DNA of 7,953 nucleotides from an uncultured Pseudomonadota bacterium (lineage in GTDB: Bacteria; Pseudomonadota; Gammaproteobacteria; Burkholderiales; Thiobacillaceae), in the NCBI GenBank assembly GCA_903918705.1, contig CAIXFP010000019.1, positions 1 to 7,953 of the forward strand, given 5' to 3'. Made by a program: the position numbers and the translations under genes. The notes under the pieces are model-generated. The model saw nothing but the letters and a program-made list of their open reading frames with translations. It did not search any database and had not been told where the DNA came from. How positions within the stretch are numbered: the first letter of the stretch is position 1; every line of letters begins with the position of its first letter. Below, piece by piece: positions 6,401 to 7,953 of this stretch.

Positions 6401-7953
6401 AGCGCGGAATTCCACGGTATTGGGCACGCCGGTATCGATGTTCACGCCGCCGGTGGCGACGATGACGTAGGAACCCGGGTAGGAACCGCCACCGGGCAGG
6501 GTGGCCGGCAGGGAGAAGTTGCCCCAGGCGTCGGTGGCCACGCCGGTGGCTATGAGGCTGGGATGCCCCGGCGTGCCGACGTCGATGTAGATCTCCGCGC
6601 CGCGCACGTAGCCGTCGACGAGGGTGACGGCGGGCGCGCTGAAGGTCTGGTCGAAGCCGGCGGCATGGTTGCCGGCCTGGTCCATGACGGCGCCGGTTGC
6701 GCCCGGATCGGCATACTTCACTTCCACCGTGCTGCCGTTGGGAATGGCGTTGGCCAGGTTGATGTCGAGGCTGTTGTTGCCGGCGTTGACCGTGACACTT
6801 TGTACGGTCTGCTGGACCGAATTCACGGTGACCGTGAAATCCGAGGCCGCGACCGCATCGGTCGCATCCAGGCCGTTGGCCTCGGTATAGGCGAGCGTGA
6901 TGGTGCTGCCATGTATATCGCTGCTGTGCAGGACCGGCGCGGTGGTGTCCAGGGTGAAGCCGAGGGTCGCCGGCGCGGAGACGTTGCCGGCGGCATCGGT
7001 CTGTTGCACTTCGACCGTGTTGGCGCCTTCCACCGCGGTGAAGCTGGAACTCCAGGTATGGCCGCCATCCACGCTGTACTGGACCGTGGCGTTGGCCTCG
7101 ACGCCGCCCAGGCTGAGCGCGCCGATGCGGGTGAGTCCGTCACTGGTGGAGACGCCCGTGTCATGCAGCAGGCTCACGCTCGGGGCGACCGGCGGGCTGG
7201 TGTCGAGGATGAAACCGCCGACGCTGCTGCTGGTGATGTTGCCGGCCGCGTCGGTGGCGGTGGTGGTGACGCTGTAGGCGCCATCGGGCATGCCCGCGAG
7301 GTCGCTCGGGGGCAGGGCTACGGTCTGGGCCGAGCCGGTGCCGGTGAAACTGAGGGTCTCGCCGTGGACGCCATCGCTGATGACCACCTTGACGCTGGAA
7401 CCGGCCTCGGCGGTGACGCTCAGGATGCCGCCGGCATCCACCAGGGTGGTGGCGTTCAGGGTGCCATGGTTCGCCCCGGCCGTGGCCACGCTCAGGCTGG
7501 GCGCCAGGGTGTCGAGGAGGAAGCCGCCCGCGGTGTTGCTGGTGTGTCCCGTGGCATCGCTGGCGGTGGTGGCCACGCTGACGGCGCCGTTGCCCAGGGT
7601 GGCCAGGTCGCCCGCGGACAGGGCGACGGTTTGCGCCGCGCCATTGCCGACCAGGTGCTTGGTGACCGTGCCAGCGCTGCCCGTGAAGACCACGTCGACG
7701 CCGACGCCGTTGCCGGTGGTCACGCTGAGCACGCCCTTGACCGAGGTCGCCTCGGCCAGGGACAGATCGCCGTCGTTGGCCGTGCCGGTGGTGGTGACGG
7801 CCAGGGTCGGGCCGATGCCGGGGGTGGTGATGCCGGCGTTGTATCCCGCTACGGCGCTGAGCGCCACGTTGGCATTGGCGTTCACCGCCGTTTTGGCATC
7901 ATTGGACAGCACCGAACCATCGCCGAAGATGAGGCGGTCATTCAAACTGCCGT
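461..7953 (-). CDS. Giant RTX adhesin-like protein with Ig-like and SwmB repeats (5' end outside window)
   Basis: Probable type I secreted, calcium-binding surface adhesin or biofilm protein. About 2,494 residues are visible from a TTG at 7945, but that TTG is unlikely to be the start. The frame stays open to the edge (Gly-Ser precede the Leu encoded by TTG) and no ribosome binding site is visible, so the gene is partial. Residues here are numbered from the TTG. In order: type-A Ig repeats (47-251), type-C Ig (253-337), SwmB (338-438), Ala-rich insert (439-671), two divergent Ig (672-893), three A (894-1199), two B (1200-1397), two D (1398-1604), one B (1605-1703), C (1704-1796), SwmB (1797-1907), last Ig-like (1908-2021), unassigned region (2022-2213), RTX blocks (2214-2268 and 2352-2400), and a tail ending in SNQTVSLL. 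Most Ig repeats carry TDAAGN-like motifs and end in DT-x-AP linkers. There is no Cys and only about 14 Lys, as expected for secreted RTX proteins. The RTX block near the C-terminus fits type I secretion. The exact ligand cannot be read, and an exoenzyme is unlikely because no catalytic domain is visible. Confidence 0.93.
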   Translation of the reverse strand, partial: GSLNDRLIFGDGSVLSNDAKTAVNANANVALSAVAGYNAGITTPGIGPTLAVTTTGTANDGDLSLAEATSVKGVLSVTTGNGVGVDVVFTGSAGTVTKHLVGNGAAQTVALSAGDLATLGNGAVSVATTASDATGHTSNTAGGFLLDTLAPSLSVATAGANHGTLNATTLVDAGGILSVTAEAGSSVKVVISDGVHGETLSFTGTGSAQTVALPPSDLAGMPDGAYSVTTTATDAAGNITSSSVGGFILDTSPPVAPSVSLLHDTGVSTSDGLTRIGALSLGGVEANATVQYSVDGGHTWSSSFTAVEGANTVEVQQTDAAGNVSAPATLGFTLDTTAPVLHSSDIHGSTITLAYTEANGLDATDAVAASDFTVTVNSVQQTVQSVTVNAGNNSLDINLANAIPNGSTVEVKYADPGATGAVMDQAGNHAAGFDQTFSAPAVTLVDGYVRGAEIYIDVGTPGHPSLIATGVATDAWGNFSLPATLPGGGSYPGSYVIVATGGVNIDTGVPNTVEFRAPVGATTISPLTTLVQSYVDVHGGSTATAQTAIQGALGLSTSVDLLTFDPLAANQSDPNALAVQQAAAQIATIATLAAADPSAGSTGSGAAAAVLSNLVTAIGGGSVNLTNSATVTSVLGSTTNASAGSVTDATTHIASATDFTGIAAAQAQALDTTPPAAPTGVTLLASSDSGLSHSDNLTNVTTPTVRVGFNATATDGSAAVAGNVVTVYDTDGHSVLGTATLSNADIANQFVNVTLSTLSPGQHTLNATVSDLAHHVSPEYTGVTLSIDTTAPTTTLGSIAISADTGSSHSDFITRSVAQTVTATLSAPLAAGEHVFGSANGGASWADITGGVAGTSLTWNTTLSGGGNSLEFKVVDAAGNDGAVASQGYTLMTTPPALSVAAVGDGDLTAAEATSAGGVVAVTTGSGDSVSVTFSNGAHSVVKAYTADGHADSVTLTGADLATLGDGHITVATTSTDVAGNVSLDSHGGFILDTVAPSLAVTALGGATKSAASATAATGVLSVNAEVGSSVSVVFSDGSHSVTETFTGTGSAQTVTLSPGNLATLGDGSITVTTTTTDAAGNASSSNGGGFTLDTVPPTLAVTRGAANDGVLTAAEATNAGGIIVANAEAGAAVLVTFSGSAGSLVKTFTGDGTAHGISLTAANLTTLGQGTVSVNTTATDAVGNVSSSATGGFILDTIAPAAPVILGISPDSGPFASDGVTNVNTGTLSGTSEANSTVHVSINGTPTYTATTDASGHWSVAYTNLSDGSYTAVATASDLAGNISTASAPLTMNIDTVAPTAPVILGISPDTGSSTSDGITRIGTGTLSGTAEANSTVHIAINGTPTFTTAVDASGHWSVAYSNLSNGSYTVVASATDAAGNVSTNSASATMIVDTTAPTAAFSTMIGTDTGLTSSIVSGGLTRDNTLALTGTVSDANGVASVHVFDGSTDLGAATISGGSWSFTTAALSNALHSFTAVATDTAGNTTTTSAVTATVDTIAPSETISGTIGTNAGLTNTINTGGLTKDNTLALTGTVSDANGVASVHVFDGTIDLGAATISGGGWGFTTAALADAIHSFTAVATDTAGNTTTTTSSITATVDTTAPASPIITGISPDTGSSNSDGITNVNAGILSGTAEANSTVNVTVNGTPTFTTSANASGHWSVSYGSLLDGSYTVTASATDAAGNSSGASTAFTMRIDTVANAPTLALAVDTGISGSDGITSNGTMNVSGLESGATWQYSTNSGGTWNMGTGNSFPLVDGNYAAGTVQVKQTDQAGNTSSVGGNAAGITVDTTAPVFQNAAVNGSSLVLNYDSALDSSNLPSTGAFSVSVNGVTDTVGSVTVNGTSATLILSYAAMHGDAVTIGYSDPTTVNDTNALQDIAGNDAATLSGAVVTNNTPVVVNTTPPLVQWVNNLNPSAVLTAGNQILLDVHFDQAVIATNSVINLTVGTSANHHAVTAALVSGSGSNDLVYSYTVQATDNGLYDIGGLSGTIANRDGTAANLTLNGLPGNVPGTYLFGTPIMGATGTNGNDLLMPNSDPSKSLIDTGTVANSGAHIYSLSSTIYNAGGLDPLAPPPSVGSSHGTSDVQWSGNGIVGQGYDVVYVPISGTTITTSGSGASLKVVVDAGLSSEKDIDMSVIPSNVQALFFQLTDAGGTPRNGTNSAALVNLDNTISIDPVTQDIYVRGSDNSESTNLNSIFYATYAASAPHIYVSGGPGDDVITAANSGLNYLQGDAGVNTINGGPGNDTLFIGTGTDTIHGNGGSDTLVMNLIGTQMQSYLDNNNVLHIQGSTGSGNFVDEYLIAPNLGSGIITVTNVDNGGSISTVDTVEQLQFRLNGGAGDHQTYSLLMGTTGSDVMNIDSSHGMTLALGGGGNDTFNVTNTANNIIDGGGGSNTTVMQLGNLSGLHLTQDAGNNHLWHVLDGQGHDVLDVVASSQAGATPGYTVDIPRTSVSPEFHETLTNMEVLQLVDSIGSSQHQLLALSLSNQTVSLL
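746..892 (-). repeat. RTX calcium-binding nonapeptide block 2 (degenerate)
   Basis: Residues about 2352-2400 carry a second, weaker RTX block: GTTGSDVMNI, LGGGGNDTFNV and NNIIDGGGGSNTT. Only the GGGGNDTF unit is close to consensus. It is followed by a beta-rich segment and a second mid-tail motif TLTNMEVLQLVD (about 2468), parallel to TVEQLQF after block 1, so the C-terminus reads as two copies of block plus spacer. The type I secretion signal, which is poorly conserved, would lie in the last 50 or so residues. Confidence 0.8.
1142..1306 (-). repeat. RTX calcium-binding nonapeptide block 1
   Basis: Residues about 2214-2268 contain consecutive GGxGxDxUx-type nonapeptides: GGPGDDVIT, an imperfect LQGDAGVNTING, GGPGNDTLF, IGTGTDTIHG and NGGSDTLVM. 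In the RTX family such repeats bind calcium and fold into a parallel beta-roll outside the cell after type I secretion. Several units here are degenerate (DAGVNT lacks the usual Gly-x-Asp), so perhaps three or four calcium sites remain. A DTVEQLQF-type segment follows (about 2330), as is common between RTX blocks. Confidence 0.9.
1307..1882 (-). other. Unassigned region between Ig rod and RTX block
   Basis: Residues about 2022-2213 do not look like the Ig or RTX repeats. The region opens with GATGTNGNDLLMPN, which resembles a single decayed RTX nonapeptide, then has a Ser/Gly/Pro-rich stretch (LDPLAPPPSVGSSHG) and beta-like segments (YDVVYVPISG, ASLKVVVDAG, VQALFFQLTDAGG, AALVNLDNTISIDP, QDIYVRGSDNS). 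It may be a small globular domain or a capping region for the beta-roll. I do not recognise a family. Confidence 0.5.
1883..2224 (-). other. Terminal Ig/cadherin-like domain
   Basis: Residues about 1908-2021 follow a VNTTPP linker and contain TAGNQILLDVHFDQAV, a later VYSYTVQATDNGLYD and LTLNGLPGN, the beta-strand pattern typical of Ig- or cadherin-like repeats in large adhesins. It lacks the TDAAGN hallmark of the other repeats, so it is a divergent last unit of the rod. Confidence 0.55.
2225..2557 (-). repeat. SwmB-type repeat, copy 2
   Basis: Residues about 1797-1907: AAVNGSSLVLNYDSALD, then GAFSVSVNGVTDTVGSVTVN, LILSYAAMHGDAVTIGYSDP and ALQDIAGNDAATLSG. This is the layout of the SwmB-like repeat found in long secreted proteins of cyanobacteria and proteobacteria: an L-x-Y-strand, an F-x-V-x-VNG strand, a V-x-Y-x-DP turn and a DxAGN end. 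It directly follows a type-C Ig repeat, as does copy 1. Confidence 0.7.
2558..2836 (-). repeat. Type-C Ig-like repeat, copy 2
   Basis: Residues about 1704-1796 share with copy 1 an early DTG-x-S-x-SDGIT motif, a WQYSTNSGGTWNMG segment, VQVKQTDQAGNTS and the VDTTAP linker. The YS-x-x-GG-x-TW motif marks this subtype. Confidence 0.7.
2837..3133 (-). repeat. Type-B Ig-like repeat, copy 3
   Basis: Residues about 1605-1703: PIITGISPDTGSSNSDGIT, GILSGTAEANSTVNVTVNG, ASGHWSVSYGSL, DGSYTVTASATDAAGNSSG. It matches B1 and B2 closely but is separated from them by the two D repeats, so the order is B B D D B. Confidence 0.8.
3134..3754 (-). repeat. Type-D Ig-like tandem repeats D1 and D2, near-identical DNA
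   Basis: Two copies of 103-104 residues (about 1398-1500 and 1501-1604). Both carry GTVSDANGVASVHVFDG, LGAATISGG, FTAVATDTAGNTTTT and TATVDT. At the DNA level long runs match with an offset of 309 bases, for example the stretch near 3182 against 3491 and near 3310 against 3619, with only scattered changes. The similarity is far higher than between other neighbouring repeats, pointing to recent duplication or gene conversion. Confidence 0.85.
3755..4348 (-). repeat. Type-B Ig-like tandem repeats B1 and B2
   Basis: Two copies of 99 residues (about 1200-1298 and 1299-1397), each starting APVILGISPD and carrying a SDG-x-T motif, GTLSGT-x-EANSTVH, a INGTPT segment, DASGHWSVAY, SDGSYTAVA or SNGSYTVVA, and DLAGN or DAAGN before the DT-x-AP linker. 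DNA at the starts is offset by 297 bases (near 4024 and 4321). The pattern is that of Ig-like repeats in large biofilm adhesins. Confidence 0.82.
4349..5266 (-). repeat. Type-A Ig-like tandem repeats A3, A4, A5
   Basis: Three copies of 101-103 residues (about 894-995, 996-1096, 1097-1199). Each has an opening L-x-V motif (ALSVAAVGD, SLAVTALGG, TLAVTRGA), a VVAVTTGSG or VLSVNAEVG segment, a VTFS or VVFSDG strand, a TLGDG or TLGQG turn, a TTATDA-like strand with AGN or VGN, and GGFILDT or GGFTLDT ending. Short stretches of DNA recur with an offset of 303 bases (near 4748 and 5051). These form the stiff middle of the rod. Confidence 0.82.
5267..5932 (-). repeat. Two divergent Ig-like repeats
   Basis: Residues about 672-893. 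The first (672-788) has SDSGLSHSDNLTN, VTVYDTDGHSVLG, LSPGQHTLNATVSDLAHH and an IDTTAP linker. The second (789-893) has SADTGSSHSDFIT, GEHVFGSANGGASW, LEFKVVDAAGNDG and ends in LMTTPP, where Met replaces the usual Asp of the linker. The S-x-SG-x-SHSD motif resembles the SDG motif of B and C repeats, so both belong to the same broad Ig-like group. Confidence 0.65.
5933..6631 (-). other. Ala-rich non-Ig insert (VDGYVRGA module)
   Basis: Residues about 439-671 interrupt the Ig rod. The first part (VDGYVRGAEIYIDVG, then IATGVATDAWGNFSLP) looks like a small beta-rich domain. The second part (TTISPLTTLVQSYVD, ALGLSTSVDLLTFDPLA, then a long Ala/Gln/Ser-rich run ending near 668) looks helical. From memory, a VDGY-x-x-GA unit followed by a PLTTL-x-x motif recurs in large RTX and cadherin-like proteins; the name and function are not known to me. 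It is followed by the DTTPP linker. Confidence 0.6.
6629..6934 (-). repeat. SwmB-type repeat, copy 1
   Basis: Residues about 338-438: HSSDIHGSTITLAYTEANG, ASDFTVTVNSVQQTVQSV, NSLDINLANAIPNGSTVEV, KYADPG and MDQAGNHAAGFDQTFS. It has the same strand order and the terminal DQAGN as copy 2 near 2225-2557, with low sequence identity. SwmB-like repeats are known from long surface proteins. The V-x-VKYADP turn is the best match to that family. Confidence 0.68.
6935..7189 (-). repeat. Type-C Ig-like repeat, copy 1
   Basis: Residues about 253-337: LLHDTGVSTSDGLTRIG, VQYSVDGGHTWSSS, VEVQQTDAAGNVSAP and the DTTAP linker. It immediately precedes SwmB copy 1. Confidence 0.7.
7193..7807 (-). repeat. Type-A Ig-like tandem repeats A1 and A2
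   Basis: Residues about 47-147 and 150-251. Both follow the A pattern: opening TLAVTTTG or SLSVATAG, VLSVTTGNG or ILSVTAEAG, ALSAGDLATLGNG or ALPPSDLAGMPDG, TTASDATGHTS or TTATDAAGNITS, then GGFLLDT or GGFILDT. The block of about 46 residues before A1 (NDRLIFGDGSVLSNDAK...) is a different, unassigned segment that continues beyond the window. Confidence 0.78.

Overview
The window is almost entirely one gene: the 3' part of a giant minus-strand gene (461 to the right edge) for a repeat-built, secreted surface protein. Its reading frame runs off the right edge, so the true N-terminus is outside. The visible 2,497 or so residues form a long rod of bacterial Ig-like repeats of about 100 residues, two SwmB-type repeats, one Ala-rich non-Ig insert, a C-terminal stretch with RTX (hemolysin-type, GGxGxD) calcium-binding nonapeptides, and a short C-terminal tail. 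This is the architecture of a type I secreted RTX adhesin or biofilm protein. There is no cysteine in the visible part, and lysine and arginine together number only about 30 by eye, so the protein is strongly acidic.

Reading in the direction of transcription (right to left), the order is: two type-A Ig repeats (7807-7193); a type-C Ig plus SwmB pair (7189-6629); an Ala-rich insert (about 6630-5930); two divergent Ig repeats (5932-5267); three type-A repeats (5266-4349); two type-B (4348-3755); two near-identical type-D (3754-3134); one more type-B (3133-2837); a second type-C plus SwmB pair (2836-2225); a last Ig-like domain (2224-1883); an unrecognised 190-residue region (1882-1307); and two RTX blocks (1306-1142 and 892-746), before the stop at 461.

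Thirty-nine bases further on, a second minus-strand gene begins (421 to the left edge; 140 residues visible, C-terminus outside). It looks like the N-terminal part of a GspL/PilM-like cytoplasmic protein, but that call is tentative. The short same-strand gap suggests cotranscription.

The organism is probably a Gram-negative proteobacterium, perhaps a betaproteobacterium. This rests on the RTX/type I secretion architecture, the high GC of the repeat region and the style of the downstream protein. GC is about 70% in sampled rows of the 5' part of the giant gene and about 48-55% in its 3' part, so the gene looks mosaic. No RNA gene, insertion sequence, CRISPR array or secretion-system gene is visible.
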